A stretch of 64,000 bases of DNA from Bradyrhizobium sp. ORS 285 (GTDB lineage Bacteria; Pseudomonadota; Alphaproteobacteria; Rhizobiales; Xanthobacteraceae): assembly GCF_900176205.1 (NCBI RefSeq), contig NZ_LT859959.1, positions 682,001 to 746,000 on the forward strand, in the 5' to 3' direction. Made by a program: the position numbers and the translations under genes. Positions 8,555 to 16,653 of the stretch are shown in pieces; the stretch's first letter is position 1; the number at the start of each line of letters is the position of its first letter. The notes below the pieces were generated by a model. That model saw nothing but the letters and a program-made list of their open reading frames with translations. It was not told where the DNA came from and did not search any database.

Positions 8555-9822
8555 GCGATGCGGCCTGGATCGATGCGGCCCTGACATCAGCACGCCCCCA
8601 GGCCGTCGGCGCATTGCTGCGCTACTTTCGCGACCTCGACACCGCGGAGGAGGCGTTCCAGAACGCCTGCCTGCGCGCGCTCAAGAGCTGGCCGCAGAAC
8701 GGCCCGCCGCGCGATCCCGCGGCGTGGCTGATCATGGTCGGCCGCAATGCCGCGATCGACGATGTCAGGCGCACCCGGCGCGAGCAGCCGCTGCCGGAGG
8801 ACGAAGCCATCTCCGATCTCGGCGATGCCGAGAGCGCGATCGCCGACCGGCTCGACGGCTCGCATTATCGCGACGACATCCTGCGGCTGCTGTTCATCTG
8901 CTGCCACAAGGAGCTCCCCGCGACGCAGCAGATCGCGCTGGCGCTGCGCGTCGTGTCCGGCCTGACGGTCAAGCAGATCGCCCGCGCCTTCCTGGTCAGC
9001 GAGGCGGCCATGGAGCAGCGCATCACCCGCGCCAAGGCGCGGGTCGCACAGGCTGACGTGCCGTTCGAGACGCCGGGCGCGGTCGAGCGCTCGGAGCGGC
9101 TGCTCGCCGTCGCCGCGATGATCTATCTGATCTTCAACGAGGGCTATTCCGCCAGCGGCGAGACCGCCGCGCTGCGCCAGCCGCTCTCCGAGGAGGCGAT
9201 CCGGCTGGCGCGGCTCCTGCTGCGGCTGTTTCCAGGCGAGCCGGAGATCATGGGGCTGACGGCCTTGCTGCTGCTCCAGCACGCCCGCAGCGCGGCGCGC
9301 TTCGATGCCGAAGGCTTGCCGATCCTGCTCGACGATCAGGACCGCACGCTGTGGAATCAGCCGCTGATCGCCGAGGGCCTGGCGCTGATCGACAAGGCGA
9401 TGCGGCATCGGCGCAGCGGCCCGTACCAGATCCAGGCGGCGATCGCGGCGCTGCATGCGCGCGCCGCCAGGCCCGAGGAGACCGATTGGACCCAGATCGA
9501 CCTGTTGTATGGCGCGCTCGAAGTGGTGCAGCCGTCGCCGGTGGTGACGCTCAACAGGGCCGTCGCGGTCTCCAAGGTACGCGGCGCCCAGGCCGCGCTC
9601 GACCTGATCGCGCCGCTCGAAGGGCGCCTTGCGAACTATTTCTATTTCTTCGGCGTGCGCGGCGCGCTGTTGATGCAGCTCGGGCGCAATGACGAGGCGC
9701 GGACGGCGTTCGATCGCGCCATCGCGCTGGCGCACAGCTCGGCCGAGGCGGCCCATATCCGCATGCAGCTCGACCGCTTGATGCGCGACGGCGCAACTGC
9801 GCAGGCCAGAGCAGGGCAATGA
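8551..9822 (+). CDS. ECF42-type RNA polymerase sigma factor with long C-terminal extension
   Basis: 423 residues, far longer than a minimal ECF sigma factor. Region 2 covers about 15-85 (DTAEEAFQNACLRALKSW ... WLIMVGRNAAIDDVRR), region 4 about 120-175 (GLTVKQIARAFLVSEAAMEQRI), and a 240-residue helical TPR-like extension follows (YLIFNEGYSAS, VVTLNRAVAVSKV, YFYFFGVRGALLMQLGR). This architecture plus adjacent YCII/DGPF genes defines group ECF42, which lacks a classical anti-sigma factor; the extension is thought to control activity. It probably drives its own operon from P1 and the promoters at 9861 and 16675. Confidence 0.93.
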   Translation: MSDAAWIDAALTSARPQAVGALLRYFRDLDTAEEAFQNACLRALKSWPQNGPPRDPAAWLIMVGRNAAIDDVRRTRREQPLPEDEAISDLGDAESAIADRLDGSHYRDDILRLLFICCHKELPATQQIALALRVVSGLTVKQIARAFLVSEAAMEQRITRAKARVAQADVPFETPGAVERSERLLAVAAMIYLIFNEGYSASGETAALRQPLSEEAIRLARLLLRLFPGEPEIMGLTALLLLQHARSAARFDAEGLPILLDDQDRTLWNQPLIAEGLALIDKAMRHRRSGPYQIQAAIAALHARAARPEETDWTQIDLLYGALEVVQPSPVVTLNRAVAVSKVRGAQAALDLIAPLEGRLANYFYFFGVRGALLMQLGRNDEARTAFDRAIALAHSSAEAAHIRMQLDRLMRDGATAQARAGQ

Positions 9823-9840
9823 CCCCGGGCTGAGATAGGA

Positions 9841-9887
9841 GCGAAAATTGTCTGCCTTCGTGTCGGCGGAGCGAGGCCTCCGGCGTC
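9841..9887 (+). promoter_or_regulatory. ECF42-type promoter P2 (DoxX-VOC operon)
   Basis: GCGAAAATTGT (9841-9851), 9 nt, TGTCGGC (9861-9867), 16 nt, CGTC (9884-9887): the same elements and the same spacings as P1. The DoxX-like ATG is at 9919. It lies only 18 bp after the sigma-factor stop, so this operon can be read both through and from its own start. Confidence 0.8.
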
Positions 9888-9918
9888 CTTGGAGCAGCAT
9901 CATCGGGAGGAGCTTGGA

Positions 9919-10326
9919 ATGTCGACGATCACCTTGGACCAGCCGGTCTCGCGCGCCGAAGTGTGGGGCGGCCGCATGAGCGGGCTGGTGATCGCGTTCC
10001 TGCTGTTCGACGGCGCGATCAAGCTCGTCCCGCTCGATGTCGTGACCCAGACGATGGATCAGATGGGCTATGGCGGCAGCGACGGCATGGCCCGCGCGCT
10101 CGGGCTGATCACGCTGTTCTGCACATTGCTCTATGCGCTGCCGGCGACCTCGCTGCTCGGCGCGATCCTGCTCACCGGCTATCTCGGCGGCGCCATCGCC
10201 TCGCATGTTCGCATCGGCAGTCCGCTGTTCAGCCACGTGCTGTTCGGACTCTATCTCGGGCTGATGGTGTGGGGCGGATTGTGGCTGCGTGACCGCCGGC
10301 TGCGCGCGCTGCTGCCGCTGCGCTGA
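9919..10326 (+). CDS. DoxX-like four-helix membrane protein
   Basis: 135 residues with four predicted membrane helices (around GLVIAFLLFDGAIKLV, ALGLITLFCTLLYAL, LLGAILLTGYLGGAIASHV, LFGLYLGLMVWGGLWL), the pattern of the DoxX/DUF4267-like family that often accompanies redox-stress genes. ATG 9919 has AGGAG upstream; the first in-frame Met at 9889 lies in the 5' leader. Expressed from P2, and co-transcribed with the VOC gene 30 bp downstream. Specific function unknown. Confidence 0.85.
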   Translation: MSTITLDQPVSRAEVWGGRMSGLVIAFLLFDGAIKLVPLDVVTQTMDQMGYGGSDGMARALGLITLFCTLLYALPATSLLGAILLTGYLGGAIASHVRIGSPLFSHVLFGLYLGLMVWGGLWLRDRRLRALLPLR

Positions 10327-10356
10327 CGCATTACCTTTCCAACCACGGAGGATGAC

Positions 10357-10776
10357 ATGATCTGTCCCTATCTCACCTTCAACGGCGATTGCGAGCAGGC
10401 CCTCAAGCTCTATGGCGAGGTGCTCGGCGCCAAGGTCGACATGATGATGCGCTATGGCGAGGCGCCGCCGGAGATGCCGTGCGCGCCGGAGCACAAGGAC
10501 CGGATCATGCACGTCCGCTTCTCGATCGCGGGCGATGTCGTGATGGCCTCGGATTCGCCGCCGGAATACTACCACGGCAAGCCGAACGGCATCTCGGTCT
10601 CGCTTCAGATCGCGGATCCGGCCGAGGCCGAGCGCAAGTTCAATGCACTGCTCGAGGGCGGTGCGATCACCATGCCGTTCGGCAAGACGTTCTGGTCGAA
10701 AGGGTTCGGCATGGGCGTCGACCGCTTCGGCATTCCGTGGATGATCAACTCCCCGGCTGACGGCTACGAGGCGTGA
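10357..10776 (+). CDS. VOC superfamily protein, PhnB/3-demethylubiquinone-methyltransferase-like
   Basis: 139 residues forming a glyoxalase/bleomycin-resistance fold of the PhnB type: MICPYLTFNGDCEQALKLY start, then RIMHVRFSIAGDVVMASD, a central GISVSLQIADPAEAERKFNAL block, and a C-terminal GVDRFGIPWMIN block. These proteins often sit with DGPF proteins and ECF sigma factors. The enzymatic activity of this subgroup is not established. CGGAGGA lies ahead of the ATG. Probably the second gene of the P2 operon. Confidence 0.92.
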   Translation: MICPYLTFNGDCEQALKLYGEVLGAKVDMMMRYGEAPPEMPCAPEHKDRIMHVRFSIAGDVVMASDSPPEYYHGKPNGISVSLQIADPAEAERKFNALLEGGAITMPFGKTFWSKGFGMGVDRFGIPWMINSPADGYEA

Positions 10777-10781
10777 GGCCG

Positions 10782-11240
10782 CTAGCGGCACGAAGGGTAC
10801 ATCGCCTTCAGATCGCGCCCGCGCAGCAGCAGCAGCCGCGACGTCAGTCCGCCGCGGCGCTCGATCCAGTTGCGCACCGGCGCGGGATAGGTCTGCAGCA
10901 CCAGCTTCGAGGCCTCGGGCTCGGCATAGATGCGGCCGCGCCGGTCGACCGAGCGCGCGGCGTGGAAGCCGAGCGCGGCGCGCCGCGTCACGCAGATGCG
11001 CTCCTCGGGCACGACGCTGAGCACCAATGTGCAGGCGGACAGGCACGGGCCGTCGATCACGACGCGCTCGCCGGAGGCGCGCACCTTCTCGAACAAGGTG
11101 AGGAACGGCCCGACCTCGCCGCCGGGCGAGGAGATGATGCGGACATCGGCGCGCGCCAGCATCGTCGCGATGCCCCAGAGCACCACCGCGAGCAGCAAGG
11201 TCAGGATGATGCGCACCCGGCTCGGCATCCTCGTCCTCAT
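10782..11240 (-). CDS. ClpP/crotonase-fold periplasmic protein (COG3904-like)
   Basis: 152 residues with an N-terminal hydrophobic anchor or signal (IILTLLLAVVLWGIATMLA). The core reads ISSPGGEVGPFL, then VVIDGPCLSACTLVLSVVP, then ICVTRRAALGFHAA. This resembles the Gly-rich loop, the Ser-Ala-Cys nucleophile region and the His-containing strand of ClpP-like periplasmic proteins. The Ser in LSAC is the candidate nucleophile. The start overlaps the SDR stop by 4 bp (ATGA), so the two form an operon with the SDR first. Substrate unknown. Confidence 0.75.
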   Translation of the reverse strand: MRTRMPSRVRIILTLLLAVVLWGIATMLARADVRIISSPGGEVGPFLTLFEKVRASGERVVIDGPCLSACTLVLSVVPEERICVTRRAALGFHAARSVDRRGRIYAEPEASKLVLQTYPAPVRNWIERRGGLTSRLLLLRGRDLKAMYPSCR

Positions 11241-12043
11241 GCGTTCCTGCGTTGACCTCGCAAGGTGGGGAGTCCAATTCCGGCCGCGTCGAAGCCGCCG
11301 TCAACGGCGAGCACCTGGCCCGTGATGTAGCTGGATCGGTCCGAGCTCAGGAAGAAGATGGCTTCCGCCAACTCCTCTTCAAGTCCGTAGCGGTTGAGCG
11401 GAATCGCGTCGTGATAGTCGGCGCGGATCTCCGGCGTGTGCACCGCCTTGGCCATCGCCGTCTCGACCGGACCCGGCGCCACGGCGTTGACGCGGATGCC
11501 GGCGGAGGCGAGCTCGACGGCAAGCTGCTTGGTGAGATGCGCCAGCGCCGCCTTGCTGGTGCCGTAGGCCGAGCGCAACGTCGAGGCGCGCACCGCCGAG
11601 ATCGACGTGATGTTGACGATCGCGCCGCCATGCTCGCGCATCAGCGGCACGGCCGCGCGGGTGCACAGGAACGGTCCGGTGAGATTGACGTCGAGGATGC
11701 GCTGCCAGTCGGTCTCGCTGGTCTCCATGATCGGCGCGAAGCGTGCGACGCCGGCATTGTTCACCAATGCATCGAGGCGACCGAACGTCTTTGCAATGCG
11801 CTCCAGCGCATCGGCGACCATTGCCGCATCCGACACGTCGCAATGCAACGCCAGCGTTTGCGCTGGCGATTTGAGCGCGACGGTGGCGTCGTCGAGCAGC
11901 TTGCTCTCGATGTCGAGCAGGGCGACGCGCCAGCCCTCGATCAGGAATCGTTTGGCAGTCGCAAGCCCGATGCCGCGCGCGGCGCCCGTGATCAGGGCGA
12001 CCTTGTCGCTCGGCGTCGTCCTCGGTGAATCCGTCACGGCCAT
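11237..12043 (-). CDS. short-chain dehydrogenase/reductase (SDR)
   Basis: 268 residues. Classical SDR: cofactor loop TGAARGIG at about 20-27, the acidic residue in LLDIESKLL favouring NAD(H), NNAG in the middle, and the catalytic Ser-Tyr-Lys in SISAVRASTLRSAYGTSKAA. The C-terminal VDGGF motif is typical of FabG-like members. AAGGAGG lies 2 nt before the ATG at 12043 but 8 nt before a GTG at 12037, so the shorter start is equally credible. First gene of a two-gene operon with the ClpP-like protein. Substrate unknown. Confidence 0.92.
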   Translation of the reverse strand: MAVTDSPRTTPSDKVALITGAARGIGLATAKRFLIEGWRVALLDIESKLLDDATVALKSPAQTLALHCDVSDAAMVADALERIAKTFGRLDALVNNAGVARFAPIMETSETDWQRILDVNLTGPFLCTRAAVPLMREHGGAIVNITSISAVRASTLRSAYGTSKAALAHLTKQLAVELASAGIRVNAVAPGPVETAMAKAVHTPEIRADYHDAIPLNRYGLEEELAEAIFFLSSDRSSYITGQVLAVDGGFDAAGIGLPTLRGQRRNA

Positions 12044-12977
12044 CGCCTCCTTCGGCCGGCGGCCCGGCTCTTGCTCGTTGTGGGTCCTAGCACGCGCTGC
12101 GCAGAGCAGCTGTGAAGGCCGTCACAATCGTCAGTGTGCGTTAAATCCAACTTATGGAATGCCGACAGCGCAGCGAAGTTCGCGAGCGTTGTCAAACAGC
12201 CAAGGGTAGTAACTGCGGCATCAGTTCGCGTTCTCGCAGCGCCGAAGCGCCCGAGTCGTGCTGGTATCTGTGTCCCTCACCATCGGAGGGCGCAGGGAAG
12301 ACCGGGAGCTCGCCGCCCCCATGGCCCCCGTGCGGAAGAGATGCACGGGGCAGGAACCACAGGTTCGGCTGGGACATCCCGGCCTTCCCTGCACGATGGG
12401 CTCACGGCTTATACGTGCTCTCCCCGGGGACCGGCTGTCTTGCCCCCGTTTTGGCCACAATGCGCACACGCATCGGACACGACATCAGCGTCGGGATGCC
12501 AGGACCACACGATTTCGCCGTACGCGCCGCGTTGTTCGTCTGCGTGTCTACTTCTGAGCATGATCTCGTCAGAAAGCTGTGGCGCAATGTGCGTCAACGC
12601 TCTCCGGTTCCGAATCATGCTCCACGCTGCAACATCGACGCGTCCACCGCATCCCGCTCCCCACGTTCGTGACGACCGCGAAACGTCCCTCTCGATCGGG
12701 AACAGGACGTGGCTAAGAGAGCATGAATTCTGAAAAAAAGAAAGAAGAATTTGTTAACGGGAAGGACTGGACAAGGGTGATCGGCTTGAAAGTCTTCACG
12801 AAACAAGTTTCCTGGCGCAGCGGGATCGATGGCGCGCCAAAGCTTCCAAGGGCGCAATCCGCGTCGGCGGCGAGCATCTCTCCCCGGGTGATTTGCCCGT
12901 CGGGTCGTGTGCGCGGGGTTCTCTCTTGGACGAGCCCCGAGCTGGTAGCGTAAAGTCAGAGTCTCGGTAGAATCGAT
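12044..12977. other. 934-bp stretch without a convincing gene
   Basis: Open frames here on both strands lack ribosome sites and family resemblance. The stretch from about 12190 to 12690 looks like a dispersed repeat (separate entry). The last 100 bp before 12978 hold the leader of the following gene, with no clear -35/-10 pair seen. Confidence 0.6.
12190..12690. repeat. probable Bradyrhizobium dispersed intergenic repeat
   Basis: Contains blocks such as CCATCGGAGGGCGCAGGGAA, GCATGGCCCGCTTCCCTGC-like text (CCCGGCCTTCCCTGCACGAT) and ACGTGCTCTCCCCGGGGACC, in an order I remember from many Bradyrhizobium and Rhodopseudomonas intergenic regions. There they are often mis-annotated as small proteins containing PSEGAGKTG. 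Repeat status is from memory; copies elsewhere cannot be seen in this window. Boundaries are approximate. Confidence 0.55.
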
Positions 12978-14267
12978 ATGCGCGGTCACGTCATCAGCCA
13001 GCGAATCACATCCCTGTCGTGCAGCACGGAGCAGCCGGTGCGTCGGCCTGCCGGCGTGCTGCGCGCGCGCCGCGCGTTGCTGCTGTCCTGCGTCGTCGCA
13101 GGTCTGACGGCGACGGGTGCCGCCTTCGCGGCGGACGGTCCGGCCGTGAAACCGGCTGCGACGGAGCAGGCCGCGCAAGCGCCCCAGCAGCAAAAGACAG
13201 AGCCCTTGAAAACCGAGCCGCAGAAGGCGGACGCCAAGGCTGAAGCGCAAAAGACGGAGTCCCAGAAGGCAGAACCGGAGACGGTGGGACGTCCGGCGGA
13301 AGCCCAGGCGCCCGCGCCCAAGGTCGTCGTCCCCTCGACCGAGCCTGCGAAGCCGGTGGCAGCCGAGCGCAAGCCCGACACGAACAAGGCCGAGACGAAG
13401 ACGGCGTCCCGCGACACCAAGGACGGCAAGAACCTCACCGTCCCGCAACGGATGCTGCCGCCTGACGTGGCGCAGATGATCGGGCGCAAGATCTGGCTCA
13501 ACGAGGCCGGTGGCCGGCGCGACGCGATCACCTCATGGAATGCGGGCGAGGAATTCGCCTCGCTAGGTATTGGACACTTCATCTGGTATCCGACCACCGC
13601 GAAGCCGCCTTATGAAGAAGGCTTCCCCGGGCTGGTCGCGTTCCTGCGCAAGGGCAAGACGCCGTTGCCGGCGTGGCTCGACAAGAATCCGATCCCGGCC
13701 TGTCCGTGGACCAGCCGGGCCGACTTCAAGCGCAATTTCAATTCGCCGCAGATGAAGCAGCTGCGCCAGTTCCTGCTCGACACGATGGCTGAGCAGACCC
13801 AGTTCCTGGTCGCGCGCGCGCAGGGCGCCATGGACAAGATCCTCGCCAACACGCCTGACGGAGCCGAGCGCGAGCACATCGTCGCGCAATATTCGCGCGT
13901 CGTGCGGGCATCGGAGGATCTGTATCCGCTGATCGACTACATCAACTTCAAGGGCGAAGGCACCAACCCTTCCGAGACCGCGGTCGACAAGGAGACCGGG
14001 CAGCGCCAGGGCTGGGGCCTGAAGCAGGTGCTGCTCAAGATGAACGGCACGACGACCGAGCCGAAGGCGGTGCTCGCCGAATATTCCGATGCGGTGCAGG
14101 TCGTGCTGCAGCAGCGCGTCCGCAATCTGCCGTCCAACCGTGTCTGGGAAGCGGGCTGGCTGCGCCGCGCGGAGACGTATCGCCGGCCGATCGCGCAGCT
14201 CGATCAGGCCCCCGAACGCGCGCCGCGCAAGTCGTCGCGCTACCGCGCGGACAATTCGGCGTTTTGA
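12978..14267 (+). CDS. secreted protein with lysozyme-like core and long Lys/Glu/Ala-rich linker
   Basis: 429 residues. Signal sequence near 28-52 (ALLLSCVVAGLTATGAAFA), then a charged low-complexity linker (about 53-150) rich in Lys-Thr-Glu and Pro-Ala, then a conserved domain. The domain has KIWLNEAGG (Glu about 176) and GEEFASLGIGHFIWYP (about 191-206). A Glu followed by (S/T)-x-GIGH about 20 residues later recalls the catalytic region of T4-type lysozymes, so a periplasmic murein or glycan hydrolase is a reasonable guess. I do not recognise a named family. Monocistronic by context. Confidence 0.72.
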   Translation: MRGHVISQRITSLSCSTEQPVRRPAGVLRARRALLLSCVVAGLTATGAAFAADGPAVKPAATEQAAQAPQQQKTEPLKTEPQKADAKAEAQKTESQKAEPETVGRPAEAQAPAPKVVVPSTEPAKPVAAERKPDTNKAETKTASRDTKDGKNLTVPQRMLPPDVAQMIGRKIWLNEAGGRRDAITSWNAGEEFASLGIGHFIWYPTTAKPPYEEGFPGLVAFLRKGKTPLPAWLDKNPIPACPWTSRADFKRNFNSPQMKQLRQFLLDTMAEQTQFLVARAQGAMDKILANTPDGAEREHIVAQYSRVVRASEDLYPLIDYINFKGEGTNPSETAVDKETGQRQGWGLKQVLLKMNGTTTEPKAVLAEYSDAVQVVLQQRVRNLPSNRVWEAGWLRRAETYRRPIAQLDQAPERAPRKSSRYRADNSAF

Positions 14268-14314
14268 TCGGTGCGCGATGGCAGCGCGATATTCGCGCCG
14301 TCTACAAAGTACAG

Positions 14315-14833
14315 TTAGCTTCGGCCCGCCGCGGCCTTCTTGTCGGCGACCACCTTCTGGTAGGCCGCCTGCAGGCGCTCGCCGACGCTCGCTCCCGCCT
14401 TCCTGCGCTTCTTCACGCCGAGATGGATCTCGCGCAGCTCATCCATGAACTCGGCCCACATCTTCGGACCGCCCTCCATCAGCAGCCGGGCGCGGATGCC
14501 GAGCTCCTCTGACACCGGCAGATATTTGTAACCCCAGCCGGCCATCTGCGCGAGAATCGGCATGAGCTCGATGCCCTGCTCGGTCAGCGAATAGATGCCC
14601 TTCTGCTTGTGGCTCGGATCGTCCTCGCGGCTGATGATGCCGGCGGCGAGCAATGTCTTCAGCCGGTCGGCGAGGATGTTCGAGGAGATGCCTTCCTGCG
14701 AGCCGGCGAGCAGCTCGCGATAATGCCGGCGATTGCCGAACATCAGGTCGCGGATGATCAAGAGGCTCCATTTGTCGCCGACCACTTCGAGCGTGAGGTT
14801 GATCGGGCAGCCGGAGCGCTGAGGGTCGGACAT
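14315..14833 (-). CDS. HxlR-type winged-helix regulator
   Basis: 172 residues from the ATG at 14833. HxlR signature RSGCPINLTLEVVGDKWSLL with the sensor-type Cys, then IIRDLMFGNRRHYREL and GISSNILADRLKTL, the recognition-helix region. The C-terminus is a longer helical tail (about 110-172). HxlR proteins respond to aldehydes, quinones or disulfide stress through a conserved Cys. Alternative upstream starts at 14881 and 14893 would run into the palindromes between the two genes. Divergent from the RibD-like reductase gene, which it probably controls. Confidence 0.92.
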   Translation of the reverse strand: MSDPQRSGCPINLTLEVVGDKWSLLIIRDLMFGNRRHYRELLAGSQEGISSNILADRLKTLLAAGIISREDDPSHKQKGIYSLTEQGIELMPILAQMAGWGYKYLPVSEELGIRARLLMEGGPKMWAEFMDELREIHLGVKKRRKAGASVGERLQAAYQKVVADKKAAAGRS

Positions 14834-14861
14834 CGAGATCTCGTGGGCGGGGTCGCAAACA

Positions 14862-14923
14862 AACTGCTTGCAATATTGCATCGGTCTCGGCATCCTCCAA
14901 CTGCTTGCAAAATGAAAGCAGTT
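14862..14923. promoter_or_regulatory. HxlR operator cluster between divergent genes
   Basis: The 12-mer AACTGCTTGCAA occurs at 14862-14873 and again at 14899-14910. The second copy is half of a perfect dyad, AACTGCTT-N9-AAGCAGTT (14899-14923). The first runs into a perfect 12-bp palindrome, TGCAATATTGCA (14869-14880). This lies between hxlR and the reductase gene and is a likely binding region. Confidence 0.65.
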
Positions 14924-14936
14924 CGGGAGGTGGCCG

Positions 14937-15488
14937 GTGGCGAGGCTGATGATGTGGAACATGATGACGCTCGACGGCATGGTCGCGGGCGCGAACGGCG
15001 ACATCTCCTGGCATGAGGACGTCTGGGGGCCCGAGCTGGAGCAGTTCTCCGAGACGCAGCTGCAGGAGGCGGGCGGACTGGTGTTCGGACGTGTGACCTA
15101 CGATCTCATGGCGGGCTACTGGCCGGCGCAGCGGGGCGTGATCGCCGAGTTCATGAACGCGATCCCGAAATATGTCGCCTCGCGCAAGCTGTCGGATCTC
15201 GCATGGCCGAACGCGCATCTGCTGGGCCATCAGCCTGCGGCCGAGATCGAAAGGCTCAAGAAGGACAGCGCGAAGGATCTGTTCCTGTTCGGCAGCGCGG
15301 ATTTCGCTGCGACGCTAACGGCGCATGACCTGATCGACGAATACCGGATCGCGATCAATCCGCGCGTGCTCGGCAGCGGCGCGCCGCTGTTCAAGCCGGG
15401 CCAGGCGATGAAGCTGCGGCTGATCGACAGCCGCGCGTTGTCCACGGGTGTTGTCATCGTGCGTTATGGGCTGGTGCGGGATGCGTGA
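14937..15488 (+). CDS. dihydrofolate-reductase/RibD C-terminal domain protein
   Basis: 183 residues with a GTG start; GGGAGG lies 6 nt upstream. RibD_C-type fold: MMTLDGMVAGANGDISW near the N-terminus, LVFGRVTYDLMAGYW, FLFGSADFAATLTAHDLIDEY and INPRVLGSGAPLF. These small YwjB/YyaP-like proteins are NADPH-binding reductases of unknown substrate rather than true folate enzymes. Divergent from the HxlR gene with a shared operator region, the common pairing of an HxlR sensor with a reductase that detoxifies its signal. Confidence 0.9.
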   Translation: MARLMMWNMMTLDGMVAGANGDISWHEDVWGPELEQFSETQLQEAGGLVFGRVTYDLMAGYWPAQRGVIAEFMNAIPKYVASRKLSDLAWPNAHLLGHQPAAEIERLKKDSAKDLFLFGSADFAATLTAHDLIDEYRIAINPRVLGSGAPLFKPGQAMKLRLIDSRALSTGVVIVRYGLVRDA

Positions 15489-15638
15489 GCGTACGTCATG
15501 GCTCGCGCGGTCCTACTGAGGACGCAATGTGATTGAGATGCGATCCTTGTGCGGCATGCGCTGTGCACTTTTCGCCTGCGGCAGGGCTATCTCAGATGCA
15601 GAGGTTTTCGCGGCGAACGATCCGCAAGTTAGTTACTC

Positions 15639-15763
15639 CGTCATGCCCGGGCTTGTCCCGCCTGCGCGGCCGAAGCCGCTTCGGCGCGGCGAAGGCCCGG
15701 GCATCCACGTGGTTCTCAGCAAGCCGGACGACGTGGATGGCCGGGACAGGCCCGGCCATGACG
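15639..15763. repeat. dispersed palindromic element (CGTCATGCCCGGGC type)
   Basis: Ends are inverted copies: CGTCATGCCCGGGCTTGTCC at the left and a matching GGCCGGGACAGGCCCGGCCATGACG-type end at the right, with internal inverted matches around CCACGTGG and GACGTGGATGG. I recognise it as a frequent intergenic element of Bradyrhizobium and relatives; the copy number in this genome is unknown. Confidence 0.75.
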
Positions 15764-15900
15764 ATGCGGAGAGAGACGAGCACAAAACAGCGATCGCCAT
15801 ACGCGATAGCCTGCGGCTTGCCGGAGAGGTCGGATTGCATCGCGAGATGTAATCCGTGTGAGGACGCAGGTCTCGCCGCGAACACCACCCGTGCGGCCGC

Positions 15901-15929
15901 CCCTCTCCCCGTGAAGGACGGGGAGAGGG
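15901..15929. repeat. perfect 12-bp hairpin, dispersed-repeat type
   Basis: CCCTCTCCCCGT, 5-nt loop, ACGGGGAGAGGG. No U-run follows, so it is more likely a repeat-element hairpin than a terminator, though it may still stop the incoming transcript. Confidence 0.7.
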
Positions 15930-15983
15930 AGCGCACCGTTCGTGCCGCAGGGAGGCGAGGTCTAACTTATTAGGAGCAAACGA

Positions 15984-16640
15984 ATGTCTCTCACCCTCTA
16001 TTATCATCCGCTGTCGTCGTTCTGCTGGAAGGTGCTGAGCGCGCTGTATGAGAACGACACTCCGTTCACGCCGAAGGTGATCAACATGGGTGATGCAGAC
16101 GATCGTGCCGCGTTTCTGAAGCTGTGGCCGGTCGGCAAGTTTCCGGTGCTGCGCGACGAGCAGCGGCAGCGCACGATCCCGGAGTCGAGCATCATCATCG
16201 AGTATCTCGACCAGCACTTTTCGGGGACGACGCGCTTTATTCCGGACGAGCCGGATCTTGGCTTGCGGACACGGTTGCGCGATCGTTTTCTCGATCTCTA
16301 TCTGCACATGCCGACGCAGACCATCGTGTTCGACCGGCTGCGGCCGAGCGATGCGCGCGATCCCCTGGGCGTCGCCGAGGCGAGGGCGCGGCTTCGGACG
16401 TCCTACGCGATGCTGGAGGCGGAGCTGCCGTCAGCGGGCTGGGCGATGGGCGAGCGCTTCACGCTGGCGGATTGTGCCGCCGTGCCGGCGTTGTTCTATG
16501 CCGAGAAGGTGGAGCCGTTCGGAGGCGAGCTGAGTGTCGTGCCGGCCTATCTCGAACGCCTCAAGGCGCGACCCTCCGTCGCGCGCGTCCTCGCCGAGGC
16601 CGAGCCCTATTTCCACATGTTCCCGCGGGAGCCCGGCTGA
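15984..16640 (+). CDS. glutathione S-transferase family protein
   Basis: 218 residues. N-terminal thioredoxin fold beginning MSLTLYYHPLSSFCWKV, with a Ser-Ser-Phe-Cys active-site region; cis-Pro in VGKFPVL and the glutathione contact in TIPESSIIIEYL. The C-terminal helical domain has FTLADCAAVPALFYAE. It differs clearly from the GST at 5276 and so is not a recent duplicate. AGGAG lies upstream. It precedes the YCII operon but has no ECF42 promoter of its own. Confidence 0.92.
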   Translation: MSLTLYYHPLSSFCWKVLSALYENDTPFTPKVINMGDADDRAAFLKLWPVGKFPVLRDEQRQRTIPESSIIIEYLDQHFSGTTRFIPDEPDLGLRTRLRDRFLDLYLHMPTQTIVFDRLRPSDARDPLGVAEARARLRTSYAMLEAELPSAGWAMGERFTLADCAAVPALFYAEKVEPFGGELSVVPAYLERLKARPSVARVLAEAEPYFHMFPREPG

Positions 16641-16653
16641 GCGCGGCATCCCA

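Larger units (their letters stand above)
15489..15983. other. 495-bp intergenic region with two dispersed repeats
   Basis: No gene is supported. It holds the palindromic repeat at 15639-15763 and the hairpin repeat at 15901-15929 (separate entries), then a leader with AGGAG before the GST gene. Confidence 0.7.

Noticed and set aside
8587..11304. A 905-codon minus-strand open frame
   Set aside because: Runs antisense across the sigma factor, DoxX and VOC genes, which are well supported; composition is that of a shadow frame.
12134..12733. Overlapping small open frames on both strands
   Set aside because: They lie in what looks like a dispersed repeat; no ribosome sites, and such frames are frequently mis-annotated as proteins.
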